From CAWBRT01 sp963832365 (lineage in GTDB: Bacteria; Acidobacteriota; Terriglobia; Terriglobales; Acidobacteriaceae), in NCBI GenBank assembly GCA_963832365.1, contig CAWHUL010000007.1, positions 1 to 64,000 on the forward strand: a stretch of 64,000 nucleotides of DNA. Reading direction: 5' to 3'. Positions 26,766 through 36,374 of the stretch are shown here, in pieces. The position numbers and the translations under genes are program-made. The notes below the pieces were generated by a model. The model did not search any database and was not told where the DNA came from. It saw nothing but the letters and a program-made list of their open reading frames with translations. Position 1 is the stretch's first letter. Each line of letters opens with the position of its first letter.

Positions 26766-28987
26766 TCACCGTCCGCTGGTCCTGGCGAATGCGTGACACT
26801 TGCTGCACGAATTCGGCATGATGTCGTAGTCATGGCCCTTCGACGGATCGGGGTTCTTGAGGATCGCAGCTCTGGGCAGGCCAGACGATGTCGAAGACGT
26901 GGGACGGTACGCCACCCTCGGCCACGGCGCTCTTCCCGTTCTTGTCGAAGTCCAGATGGTACATCGCATCGACGTTCAGGTCCGTCAGCTTACCGATCTT
27001 CGGCATGTGGCACGACGTACAGTTGCCCACCGGCATGCTTCGGATCGTCTGGCGTATAGAGGAGCGCCGCCCATCCCGGCGCCCACCTGCATGTGCTTGG
27101 CCACGGCCCGGGCGACCCGATTGCGGGACACAGCGAGCGTCTGCGGCTTGAACCGAGAAGGCGGCTCCGTCCTTCGTCACCTTGCGACCAGCGTCGAGCT
27201 GGAGCACCGCCACGTCGGACATGGTCACGTCCTTAAACTGCCCGCGAGTGGCATGACAGGTGAGGCACAGGGTGTTGTTCCCGTAGGCCGCGTTCGCAAA
27301 ATCGTAGCCGCCGACTTTGAGCGAGGCCGGCCCCGCGTCCAGGGTGTGGGCGTCGTGGCAGGTGTAGCAGGTCAGCTTTTCGCGCGTGTTGTTGTAGTGG
27401 GCCGACCGCCGCAGCTCGGAAAGCTCCATGGAGTGGGCGCGGCCGTGGGTCTGGTCGGGCCAAGCCATGAACGACCCGTCTTTCCAGTCGCTCTCGAGGG
27501 TATTCGGCTTGATCGAAGGCTTGTCGAAGTTGACATGGAACGTCTCGAGATCGTACACGCCCGGCACGAAGAATCCATGGCCAAGCGTGTCCTTGTAGTT
27601 GGCATCAAGGGCGGTTTGAATATCCCCAGCGGTCGCTGGCTTTTTGCATCGTGGGAACCATGGCATTGTCCGCAGGCCTCGTTACCCGCCTTTGCAGTCA
27701 GATATCTGGGGACGATGATTTTTGTCTTTGTCTCCTGCAACGGCGTGCTCCGAACCCGGCCCGTGGCACCGCTCGCAGGTTATGTTCAGGTCCTTGTAGT
27801 CCCAGTACGTGACGACGGACTTGAATCTGATGTGCCGGGTTCGGGTCTCCGACGAAATCCTGTGTTTTGATCTTAAGACCGGTGGCATGGCACCCGGCGC
27901 AGTTTCTGGAAAGGGTGTTATCAGGATCGGCACCAGTGAGCTGGCGATTTCTGCCAGAACATGGGTGCGCCAACCTGGCCTTTGGCCAAGACCTTCGAAC
28001 CCTCAGGAGTACCGTACTGCATTATGAAGACCGGCATGAAGGCAACATAATCCTGTTTTTGTCCTTCCCGGGACACGTTGTTGTCTTTCATCCATCTTGA
28101 CGATATACGGTACGTCCTCGATCTTGCACATGATAGCGCTGCTTTCCCTCACCGAAGTTGGGGTGAGCGGTCGGGGAGCTTGTGGCTTCGGGTCCGCGTA
28201 GCCCTCGCCCCAGTTGCCCTCGCCGCCGATCGTGGCGGCAACCGGAATCCAGACGGCGTTAACCGGGCTTTTCCGAACAATTCAGATCGGCCTCGGCCAG
28301 CGAGACACCCTCTTTCTGTCTCGGGTAGAACTTGAAGAGATACTGGCGATTCGGTTCGTCGCCTTTCGTGCAGAGCACCACATTGACCATGCCTTCGCCG
28401 TCCAGGGGATCCTGCACCTTGAGCAGTTTGCCTTTGGGATCCCTGGGCAGGTACTTGTTGCCAGGTTCCGGCCACTTGTTCTTGTAAACCATGTGGCTCG
28501 TGCCCTCGGTTACGAAGCGCGAGTGGGCAGATGCGTGTGGGCTACCGTCAAGTGACTTGAACATCTTGGCGTCGTGACACCCGGAGCATGTGGCCATCCC
28601 GACATAGGTAGCGGTGTCGCTGGGACGACCCGACAGGGTGATCTCTACGCCGGAGACCGTGGCGCCTTCCTTCACGGAGATGGATTTCAAGGTTTCACTG
28701 TCCAGATACATCTTGGAAGGCGCTTTGACATAAAGGAACACGGAACCGGGATTTATTCTGGTCACCTTGAAAGAACCATCCGACGCGGTGGCTGCCTTTA
28801 CGACTTGCCCTTCCACGGCCACGATGGCCCCCTTCACGCCGACGCCTCTGACATCTTTCACTCTTCCCGAGATCACAACAAGCCGCATACCTGGGTTCGC
28901 CTGTGCCAACGCCATGGACGAGGTACCGCCTTCGATAATGCCGCCGACCAAGATCAACGTTACGAAAAGTACAAACGACCTCCTCAT
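26766..28987 (-). CDS. octahaem c-type cytochrome with carboxypeptidase-regulatory-like domain, multiple apparent frameshifts
   Basis: ATG 28987 with GGGAGG upstream starts a signal peptide (residues 1-29), then a carboxypeptidase-regulatory-like beta-sandwich (VVISGRVKDVRGVGVKGAIV... GVEITLSG), then haem motifs. Across successive minus-strand frames I count eight CxxCH sites in collinear order: CSGCH, CAGCH, CERCH, CGQCH, CYTCH, CLTCH, CTSCH, CSKCH. Collinearity shows one gene of ~740 residues broken by about seven or eight indels. Periplasmic or outer-membrane electron carrier; partner unknown. The FmdE-like gene lies upstream, 131 bases away. Confidence 0.7.
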
Positions 28988-29118
28988 TAAAGCCTCCCAT
29001 GTTCCACAGGGTTAACCCATTCGAATCAGTGACGGATGCCCTGGACAATCGTGTTGCCTTTGGATTACATGCCGCCGGTCGAACCGACGGCATCCTTACG
29101 ATCCATGCTGTGACTTTG

Positions 29119-29721
29119 TTATGCCTTTTCGGAACAAGGGACACATACCCGTTTGCCTTTTGCGCTTTGCAGCTTATGCACGAACACTCTTTCGCCGCAT
29201 ACTTCGCACAAGTCTGTGTCAAACGTTCCTTTGGTCTTTTGAAAGGGATAATCCGTCACCGGCCCTATGTCGAGAAACTCTTCTTCCGCCCGGTTCATGA
29301 CACCTTCTACCAGTGGACCGGTTATATTTGTCGGCACATCCTGAGGTAATACACCTTGCTTGCGCTGCTGCACAAACGGCGACTGGAGCATCTTGCCAAA
29401 AAAGTCGCGCTTAAGTTGGACCCGGACCGCTTTTTGCCGCTTGGTATCAATCAGTGTGAATGCCATCTTGCCGTAATAGGTCTTTTTGATATTACTTTTG
29501 CCGTAAGTACAGCCGGTAACGGTCATCAGACCATCGACAAAGCAGCCCGCGGCGTGATCATTCCCGGTCTCCGCGATAATCACCAGTTCTTTATCCTGGG
29601 AACGTTCTACTCCGAGAACGTTCATCGCCGCAGCCCCGGCTCTCAATCCGAGCGGCATGGCAGGGCAGTTGTGACCGTGAAACTGTCGTCCTACTTCGAG
29701 AAAGTCCTTTGCATTTGTCAT
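29119..29721 (-). CDS. FmdE-like protein with C-terminal zinc ribbon
   Basis: 200 residues. HGHNCPAMPLGLRAG is the family signature of formylmethanofuran dehydrogenase subunit E-like proteins; a Cys-rich ribbon closes the protein (CEVCGERV ... CVPC). These proteins occur far outside methanogens and their role is largely unknown, often beside redox enzymes. Same strand and directly upstream of the multihaem cytochrome, which suggests a joint function. No other formylmethanofuran gene is present. Confidence 0.78.
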   Translation of the reverse strand: MTNAKDFLEVGRQFHGHNCPAMPLGLRAGAAAMNVLGVERSQDKELVIIAETGNDHAAGCFVDGLMTVTGCTYGKSNIKKTYYGKMAFTLIDTKRQKAVRVQLKRDFFGKMLQSPFVQQRKQGVLPQDVPTNITGPLVEGVMNRAEEEFLDIGPVTDYPFQKTKGTFDTDLCEVCGERVFVHKLQSAKGKRVCVPCSEKA

Positions 29722-29884
29722 TGTGATGTTTCCTCTCTATTTTCCGGGGTCCGTGTACCCCATTGATAATCTTGTTGCGCCAGGTCGCCCAGCATAGCTT
29801 CTTGAATACCTAGCCGCTGATTGCCCTTGCGTGCGAGCCTGCGAGCCGAGGAGCACTTGCCGTCCGGCCTATGGCCCACGTGGA

Positions 29885-30802
29885 TTACCCACCGCTGCCT
29901 TGCCAATTTCCCAAGACGCCAGCTTGTCCACAGCCTCCGACTTCCGGCTGCAAAGTTGCATGCTGAATTCCCCATGTCTTCGACAGAAATGAACGTATCT
30001 GCGCACACTGGGATTGAGCATCAGCGAGCTGGACATCGCTCACTGTAAGGTGAGCTGTCAAGGCACGTTGACCCGGCCCGACTTCCCAGATATGCACGTG
30101 ATGCAAGCGAGCCTTCTTAAATTGCTGCTCGACCCTGCTTACCACGTCTTCGATGTCAACCCCTTTAGGCGTACTTTCGAGCAGCGTGCCAACCGCTTCC
30201 CTGATAATGGCCGCGGCCCCGAAGATTACTGCACAGCCCACAACCAGAGCTGCAATCGGATCCAGATAGGGTCCGAGCCGCGTGTGAGCCAAAGCAGCAG
30301 CCACGACTACGACAAAAGACGACAATGCATCCTGCACAAGATGTAAAAATGCACTCCTGACATTCAGATCGTGAGCGTCGTGACGCCTGAGCAGCAATAC
30401 TGAAGCGATGTTTGCGAACAGGGCGACGCATGCGATCACAAGTGTGAGCGCCATGTTTATTGGTGAAGGATGCAAGAGACGAAGGACAGCTTCCCTGATA
30501 ATAAAAGCCGTAATTAATAGCAGGATCGCAGCGTTCAGGAAAGCTGAGAGCACCTCGATACGCTTAAGGCCGTAAGTGTGCCGCAAGCTTGGAGGGCGCG
30601 AGCCAACCGCGCGGGCAACGGCCGCCAACACTAACGCGAAGACGTCGCTGAGATTGTGAACAGCATCTGCAATCAGGGCAACGCTTCCGGAGAAAACGCC
30701 ACCCACAAACTCGGTACAAGTAATCAAAACATTAAGGCCAGCGGCGGCCCAAAGCCGGAAGCCAAGCGTCGTCTCTAGCTCGGTACTGTGTTTGTCGGTC
30801 AT
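29885..30802 (-). CDS. cation diffusion facilitator (CzcD/ZnT-like)
   Basis: About 305 residues from ATG 30802 with AGGGA upstream. Six hydrophobic helices; ALIADAVHNLSDV (helix 2) and HLVQDALSSF (helix 5) provide the Asp/His metal-site residues of Zn2+/Cd2+/Co2+ exporters. The cytoplasmic C-terminal domain (HHVHIWEVGPGQRALTAHL) is typical. Metal/H+ antiporter in the inner membrane. Follows the TSUP gene on the same strand by 91 bases. Confidence 0.87.
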   Translation of the reverse strand: MTDKHSTELETTLGFRLWAAAGLNVLITCTEFVGGVFSGSVALIADAVHNLSDVFALVLAAVARAVGSRPPSLRHTYGLKRIEVLSAFLNAAILLLITAFIIREAVLRLLHPSPINMALTLVIACVALFANIASVLLLRRHDAHDLNVRSAFLHLVQDALSSFVVVVAAALAHTRLGPYLDPIAALVVGCAVIFGAAAIIREAVGTLLESTPKGVDIEDVVSRVEQQFKKARLHHVHIWEVGPGQRALTAHLTVSDVQLADAQSQCAQIRSFLSKTWGIQHATLQPEVGGCGQAGVLGNWQGSGG

Positions 30803-30893
30803 GGCTCTATCCCTACGTTCTTTCTGTGCTTGATGACTTTGCGCTAAGCAAACCACAAAGGGCCCAGCGCAGGTATCAGCGGCTCTCGCGAAC

Positions 30894-31661
30894 CTAAATG
30901 ATTCCAAATAGCTTTAGAGCGATCTGGGTGGCGAAAAACCACATGATGAACGCAAATGCTACCTTAATGAAGGCAGGGCTCGCCTTCACGGTGACATGGG
31001 AGCCTATGGCAGAACCGATGATGCACGCCACCGAGGTGACAGCGATTAACCGGTAATCGACATGCTCCAAGGCGAAATGGCCTGCGGTCCCCACCAGCGA
31101 ACTTACCGTAACGATCAAGGAGTTGGCGCCCGCCGCCTTCTGCGCTCCGTAGTTCATATAGAGTACGAGAAAGGGGAAAATGATGAGCCCGCCGCCTACG
31201 CCTATAAGGCTGGAGAGCACTCCAACGCCGAAAGAGAAGACCGTGATTAGCGCAGTCGTTTTCCACGAGAGCCCCCGTGTCGCTTGTCCCCCTTTCTTCT
31301 TGGACGAAAAGATCATCAAAAAACCCACGCCATAGAGAAAAGCTGAGAAGATGCCTAGAAGAATATTCTTCGGTGCGCGGCTCGAAAGTAGTGCACCGAT
31401 CAGTGAACCCACGATGGTGCCTGGCAGAAATAGGGAGCAGAACTTGACGTCTACCAATTTGTTGCGCCAAAAAACAATGGTGGCAACGAACGCGGTTACG
31501 AGGTTCAGAAAAAGAGCCGTAGAAATCGCCGGGCCTACGCTCAATCCAAGCATAACCAGGACAGGCGTGTAGAGCGAACCTCCTCCCTTTCCGAACATAG
31601 AAAAGACGCCGGAGATCACCAGAATTGTCATGAAGGCGATGATGATGAACGAAGCAGTCAT
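30894..31661 (-). CDS. TSUP (TauE/SafE) family permease
   Basis: About 255 residues with eight hydrophobic helices and the two repeated motifs GVFSMFGKGGGSLYTP and SLIGVGGGLIIFPF of the TSUP family. Such permeases export or import sulfite, sulfoacetate, thiosulfate or other sulfur anions. ATG 31661 with AAGGAG upstream is preferred over the longer start. A sulfur anion would fit the TtrA-like operon, but this is only context. Confidence 0.8.
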   Translation of the reverse strand: MTASFIIIAFMTILVISGVFSMFGKGGGSLYTPVLVMLGLSVGPAISTALFLNLVTAFVATIVFWRNKLVDVKFCSLFLPGTIVGSLIGALLSSRAPKNILLGIFSAFLYGVGFLMIFSSKKKGGQATRGLSWKTTALITVFSFGVGVLSSLIGVGGGLIIFPFLVLYMNYGAQKAAGANSLIVTVSSLVGTAGHFALEHVDYRLIAVTSVACIIGSAIGSHVTVKASPAFIKVAFAFIMWFFATQIALKLFGII

Positions 31662-31805
31662 CCCAATCTCCTTGCGGGCCCCCACTCCTTGCTCGTACCC
31701 CGAGCAGAAGATGTAGACGGCTTTTGTCTCAAATAGTCCCGCCGGGCCTCACTTTGCTCCCGGCGGTCTATTCACGCTCCCTATTCGCAGCCAGGCCAGC
31801 GGGAC

Positions 31806-32141
31806 TTACTCGCCGCCGGAAGCGTTGTTGTTGATGTAATCCCAATCCTTTGGTTCCCAATAAGGATTCGTCGAGTAGTCTGTCTGCACGGCTGGGGCAT
31901 CGTAGTATTTGTCCCCGGCCACATCCCGTTGGTTCTGAGATCCAGACGCGTCGTTTTCCGTAGCGTCGGTTGCGGTTGTGATACTCGGGGCAGCCGAACT
32001 TGCCACTTTTACAGCTTGAGCTCCCTGCGCCTTAACGGCTTGAGCCCCCTCCACCCCTATGGTTTGATCTTCCTGCGCGGATAGGAACGTGACGCTGCAC
32101 ACAAGAAATGCGGCAAACAAAAATACTTTGGTAGTCTTCAT
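31806..32141 (-). CDS. small secreted protein, unknown
   Basis: 111 residues from ATG 32141 (GAGAGG upstream): signal peptide MKTTKVFLFAAFLVCSVTFLSA followed by an Ala/Gln/Thr-rich segment with a short repeat (AVKAQGAQAVKV) and an acidic, aromatic tail. No Cys after the signal. Not recognised. Confidence 0.55.
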   Translation of the reverse strand: MKTTKVFLFAAFLVCSVTFLSAQEDQTIGVEGAQAVKAQGAQAVKVASSAAPSITTATDATENDASGSQNQRDVAGDKYYDAPAVQTDYSTNPYWEPKDWDYINNNASGGE

Positions 32142-32416
32142 CGTAGTGACCTCTCTTTCGTCGTCATGGATAGGACCTCTAATCTCCTGAGTCGGTCCTT
32201 CATCGGGTGTAACTACTTTCTTAGGCATGTGCTTCTTTCTCGCACATTGGGATAAGAGGCAATCCTGATGCCATACATCGACGAATAGAGACTTTCCACA
32301 ACTCCTTAGAATGGGAAGGCTTACGATGAAAACAAACGCGAGTAAATGGAAAGCAGCAAAATGCAATGTCGGTAATCCGGTAAATGCCGAACTGCCGACA
32401 GTCAGATTGAGACAGA
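32142..32416. other. intergenic region without a gene
   Basis: No supported coding frame between the small secreted protein and the activator gene's stop. Confidence 0.4.
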
Positions 32417-34477
32417 TTACTTACGGAATTCATGGGGGAAGATTCCTAGCTTTTCCATTTTGTATAAAAGCGTCGTGCGCTTTAGTCCGAGTCGTACCGC
32501 GGCGCCGCGTGGACCTGCGATCACCCCATTAGTTTCCCGTAACGCCCGCGTAATGTGGTCACGCTCGGCATCCTCAAGGGTCTGTGCATCCACAGCCGGA
32601 GGTTCCTCAGATTGCAATTCCGCCACTGGCACATGCAGCACAGGTCCCTTGGTCAGAATCACGGCGCGTTCGATGACGTTCGCCAGTTCACGGACATTTC
32701 CGGGCCAACGCCACTTCACGAGAGCTTTCATCGTTTCTGTTGGAATGGACTCGATTTCTTTGTTCATGCGTGCGGCGAATTTCTGCACGTAGTAGCGGAC
32801 GAGGAGGGGAATGTCTTCTTCTCTTTCTCGCAGCGCCGGCACAAGGATCGGGAACACCTTGAGACGGTAATACAGATCACTGCGAAACGTCCCGTCAGCA
32901 ACCATTTTTCCGAGATCACGATTTGTGGCTGCGACCAGGCGCGCATTGACGCGAATGGTGCGTGTGCCACCGAGCCGCTCAAACTCCTGCTCCTGCAAAG
33001 CCCGAAGTAATTTCGGCTGTAGTTCAAGAGGGATGTCACCGACTTCGTCGAGGAACAGGGTACCGAGGTCGGCCAACTCGAAGCGCCCGACCTTTTTGCT
33101 GATCGCTCCAGTAAATGCGCCCTTTTCGTGTCCAAAGAGCTCACTTTCGAGCAATCCGGTGGGAATGGCGGCGCAGTTCAACTTTACAAACGTCCGCGAC
33201 TTGCGGCTGCTAAGGTCGTGAATGGCGCGAGCTATGAGTTCCTTGCCGGTACCAGTTTCACCGAGAACCAGCACTGTAGCATCACTCGGCGCCACGGTTT
33301 CGGCTTGTGCCAGGATTCTTTTCAGTGCCGCGCTCTCACCTACTATCTGCTCAAAGTTGTTGTGAGTGCGGATCTCATCTTCCAAATACAGCTTCTCTTG
33401 AGCCAGTCGCTCCTTCAGCTCCGCAAGGTCGTGGAAGGCTGAAGCCGTTTCCAGTGCCCGCCCCACCTGTGTAGCGACCTGCACAAGCAGATCAAGCCCC
33501 ACTGAATCGAATGCATCATTTCGGCGGCTCAGCAGAGTGATGGCTCCGAGCTGCCGTCGGCAGGTGGCGATAGGAACGCAGCAAATCGCCGCTATCTCCT
33601 CGGCTTCACTACCGCTTTGAGCTTGAAACTCACCACGGCGAAATACGCGCGGTCTCTGTTGGGCCAATACCTCTTTCGAGACTCTCTCGATCAACGCATC
33701 TGCAGTATCCATCTGTTTAGCAGTGATTTGATTGGGATTGCCCAGCGTGTAAATCCGAAGTCGGCTGCTGCTGTCATATAAAGACAAGGTGGCCTGCTCG
33801 TGCTGGATCACGCCCTGAAGTGCAGTTGCTATCGCCGAGAAGAGTTCTTGAAGGTTCAGACAAGCGAGAGTGTTCGTAACCCCCAGCAGCAGGCGCAAGT
33901 GGTCCCGCTCGTGCGCGACCTGCCGCCGACGCAGAACATTGTCGATTGCAACTGCAGCGAGGTGCGCCGAGTTTCGCATAAAGGCAAAATCCGCATCGCC
34001 GTATGCTGAAGCGACCCGGCTGCCAAGCTCAATCGCACCCAACTTGCGATTCGCTGTAGTCATTGGCACTACGCAGAACGCGCGTATTCCGTGCGTCCGC
34101 AGCACACTTGTGACCTTCGGAAAGCGTGTTTCAATTTGAAGATCAGCGAGGAAGAGCGACTGCTGGTTCTGCCATGCCCAGCCAGCGGCACTATCTTCAA
34201 CCGCTATTTGATCTGGAAGAGGAACTGGGCCGGCTTCGCCGCTCTCGAACGCATGTAAGTTCATCCGATTAGACACGCCGTCGTAGAGGGCGAAGCTAAT
34301 GTAGTCGAAGGACAGGACGCTCCTCAGTCTGTCCGCTAAGTCGCGAAATAGATCAATCAGTTCGCGATGCGGAACGATTTCGCCCGCGATCCCGAGTGGT
34401 ACGCGGCAGTCTTCTCCTCTGCAAACTGGATCAGGTTTCCGAGGCGGCATCGTCGACATCAGGCGTTCGGGACTCAT
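32417..34477 (-). CDS. GAF-domain sigma54-dependent transcriptional activator
   Basis: 686 residues, intact. Two GAF sensor domains (~40-190 and ~200-345), then an AAA+ domain with Walker A GETGTGKE, the sigma54-contact loop GAFTGA and the arginine-finger region, then a Fis-type helix-turn-helix (RGAAVRLGLKRTTLLYKM). Layout as in FhlA/NorR. It starts one base after the ligase stop region (ATG 34477, stop 34479-34481), so it is the last gene of the lipoyl operon. A -24/-12 promoter was not found nearby, so its targets may lie elsewhere. Confidence 0.87.
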   Translation of the reverse strand: MSPERLMSTMPPRKPDPVCRGEDCRVPLGIAGEIVPHRELIDLFRDLADRLRSVLSFDYISFALYDGVSNRMNLHAFESGEAGPVPLPDQIAVEDSAAGWAWQNQQSLFLADLQIETRFPKVTSVLRTHGIRAFCVVPMTTANRKLGAIELGSRVASAYGDADFAFMRNSAHLAAVAIDNVLRRRQVAHERDHLRLLLGVTNTLACLNLQELFSAIATALQGVIQHEQATLSLYDSSSRLRIYTLGNPNQITAKQMDTADALIERVSKEVLAQQRPRVFRRGEFQAQSGSEAEEIAAICCVPIATCRRQLGAITLLSRRNDAFDSVGLDLLVQVATQVGRALETASAFHDLAELKERLAQEKLYLEDEIRTHNNFEQIVGESAALKRILAQAETVAPSDATVLVLGETGTGKELIARAIHDLSSRKSRTFVKLNCAAIPTGLLESELFGHEKGAFTGAISKKVGRFELADLGTLFLDEVGDIPLELQPKLLRALQEQEFERLGGTRTIRVNARLVAATNRDLGKMVADGTFRSDLYYRLKVFPILVPALREREEDIPLLVRYYVQKFAARMNKEIESIPTETMKALVKWRWPGNVRELANVIERAVILTKGPVLHVPVAELQSEEPPAVDAQTLEDAERDHITRALRETNGVIAGPRGAAVRLGLKRTTLLYKMEKLGIFPHEFRK

Positions 34478-34478
34478 T

Positions 34479-35243
34479 TCACATCTCTCTGTGCTCGGTG
34501 ATCACCTCACTGGGCATATCCCGCACGACACTCTTGCCGCAACAGGTTGAGGGTGGAATCACTCGGTCGCCCAGATCAAGCTCACGCTGGGTGTTCACGT
34601 GTCCAAAGACTTGCTGAGCGGCCGCGGCGGCCGCTTTCTCAATCAAATTGCGATCTGAATGGATACCCAGTGAGCGTAGCGTGACCATGAAGTCACGATG
34701 ATTGCGTCCCCGGCGGTACTCGGGCTCGCGCAACGGATAACGCAGGACTTTCTCGGCGAGATCGAAATCGAAATCCACCAGCAGGGTGCCGTGCACGAGC
34801 AGCGCCTTCCATCGCCGGGCCTGCGCATTGCCGGAGACCTTCCGGTTTCCAACCGCCACGTCCGATGTACCTTCCGGCGTGCCAGTCACGCCGAAAGCCG
34901 CAAGAAGTGTGCAGACAAGATCTGTACCCTGGCGAAAGCTGGCCTTTAAGTCGAGGTGATTGGGCGCCGGCATCACCAGCGAGTAGTTGAACACGCCGCC
35001 GGTCTGGAGCACGCTGCCTCCTCCAGTGCACCGCTTAAGCACGTCCACGCCAAGTCTGGCGCAGGCGGCGACATCCACCACCTGTTCCGTACGCTCGCTG
35101 GAGCCCATCGCTACGGCGGGAGGACCTCCCCACCAAAAGCGGAGCAAATGTCGTCCCGTAACCCACGCCGTTCTGGCCAGAGCCTCGTCGAGCGCGAGGT
35201 TCTCGGCGACCGTTGGAGCCTTCCAGCAGATGACGTCCATCAT
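34479..35243 (-). CDS. lipoate-protein ligase family protein
   Basis: 254 residues of the LplA/LipB/BirA fold: KRCTGGGSVLQTGGVFNYSL is the substrate-binding loop and VGNRKVSGNAQARR the conserved Lys region of lipoate ligases. It would attach lipoate to the GcvH-like carrier encoded three genes upstream. Start overlaps the preceding DGC gene by ATGA. A dedicated ligase next to a single carrier is also how sHdr-LbpA sulfur-oxidation loci are organised. Confidence 0.85.
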   Translation of the reverse strand: MMDVICWKAPTVAENLALDEALARTAWVTGRHLLRFWWGGPPAVAMGSSERTEQVVDVAACARLGVDVLKRCTGGGSVLQTGGVFNYSLVMPAPNHLDLKASFRQGTDLVCTLLAAFGVTGTPEGTSDVAVGNRKVSGNAQARRWKALLVHGTLLVDFDFDLAEKVLRYPLREPEYRRGRNHRDFMVTLRSLGIHSDRNLIEKAAAAAAQQVFGHVNTQRELDLGDRVIPPSTCCGKSVVRDMPSEVITEHREM

Positions 35244-35941
35244 TTCGACGGCTTAACGCCGCTCCTGAACTCGCGATATGCCGTGCGCAGCGCGCTTCGG
35301 TATTCCGTTTCATCCTCGTGCGCAACACGGTGATAGATCTTCACCGCGTCGAGCAAGGGCGCGCCGTCGCCGGTATCGGCTGGAACGCCGCGCTCGGTAC
35401 ACTGCTCGAAGATCAACAGCAACCCGGGTATGTCAACAGTTTTTCCGTTGATGGTGAGCTTGCCGCCAGGTAATGGGCTTGAGCAGGCGCACGGAGCTGT
35501 CCCGGCTTCTGCGGCCGCAGCGTTTGCTGACGTTCCCTCCGCTAGAACGTTATCCACCTCGGAGGCAATGCGTTCGGCAACGGCCCAGACAGCTGCTTTA
35601 TCGACATCGGAAGCATCGCGGGAGGATCGGTGGCAATCTGAGCTCTCCGTCCCCAAAACCTCCGACACGACGAGCGCGCCGCTCACTGGCCCACTGTGCT
35701 TCTCGGTACCCCACCTGGCACACTGTTTTGGGCAGCCATCGATCGTTATCGTTGGATGGGTCTTGGCAAAATTCCGTTCGGCGTCATTGCCGGACAGAAA
35801 TAAAGGAAGGCAAAGGGTTACGGTCACGTCCGGGCGCAGTAGCTCCAGTACGCGGCGTGTTGCCAATCGTGAAATCGTTCCTTCCGGAATCGCTTCGCCG
35901 CTGCACGAGATGATGCCAACCTTCGTAATTTCCGTGCTCAT
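35240..35941 (-). CDS. DGC-domain 'putative zinc-binding' protein with extra C-terminal region
   Basis: About 233 residues from ATG 35941 (AGGAGG upstream). VGIISCSGEAIPEGTISR and ITIDGCPKQCA are the paired Cys motifs of the DGC family. After residue ~130 an additional region contains GTAPCACSSPLPGGKLTINGK and a helical tail, not normal for a minimal DGC protein. Start overlaps the previous DGC gene by ATGA. Biochemical function of DGC proteins is not established; the four Cys could hold zinc or a thiol-bound ligand. Confidence 0.72.
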   Translation of the reverse strand: MSTEITKVGIISCSGEAIPEGTISRLATRRVLELLRPDVTVTLCLPLFLSGNDAERNFAKTHPTITIDGCPKQCARWGTEKHSGPVSGALVVSEVLGTESSDCHRSSRDASDVDKAAVWAVAERIASEVDNVLAEGTSANAAAAEAGTAPCACSSPLPGGKLTINGKTVDIPGLLLIFEQCTERGVPADTGDGAPLLDAVKIYHRVAHEDETEYRSALRTAYREFRSGVKPSK

Positions 35942-36367
35942 CGGGTCACCTCCTCGTTCGCGCATAGGCGTCCCGCTTCGCATGCCGCATCTCTGGCGAT
36001 GTCTCGGGTGATAACCCAGCCTTCGTCCGTCAAAGCGGTTGCGTTGCCCGGTTTCGCCCCACGGTAATTCTTAAAAACCTCCGCCACTTGGATAGCCTTC
36101 GCGACACGCCCGCCGGCCATCTCCACATTCTTTTGCGCGCAGGCCTTGACGCATCCATCGATCGTGATGCAGGCATGGCTTCGCACGGCGGCGACCGCGT
36201 CGGAGTCGCCCTTTACCAATAGCGCCAGGCAGAGCGTGTCCGTCTGTTTCGGGGCCACCTCATCGGTCACAAGGTAAGCAGCTTCACGGCTGATCAGACC
36301 GTGCACTTTGCCAATTCCGCTGCACGGGATAACCAGCGTTGGACTCTTCCCTAAGTTCGTTTCTCAT
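35938..36367 (-). CDS. second DGC-domain protein, apparent N-terminal frameshift
   Basis: About 143 residues. The main frame has GKVHGLISREAAYLVTDE and ITIDGCVKACAQKN; upstream codons in that frame read TLVIPCSGIG, the expected first Cys motif, but lack a start. ATG 36367, eight bases after the preceding stop, reads MRNELREES and joins after a shift near 36340-36350. Complete DGC domain, cytoplasmic. Its stop overlaps the next DGC gene. Confidence 0.7.
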
Positions 36368-36374
36368 TCGACTC

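Noticed and set aside
26857..27870. 337-codon plus-strand frame across the cytochrome region
   Set aside because: The minus strand carries eight collinear CxxCH motifs; the plus frame has no domain.
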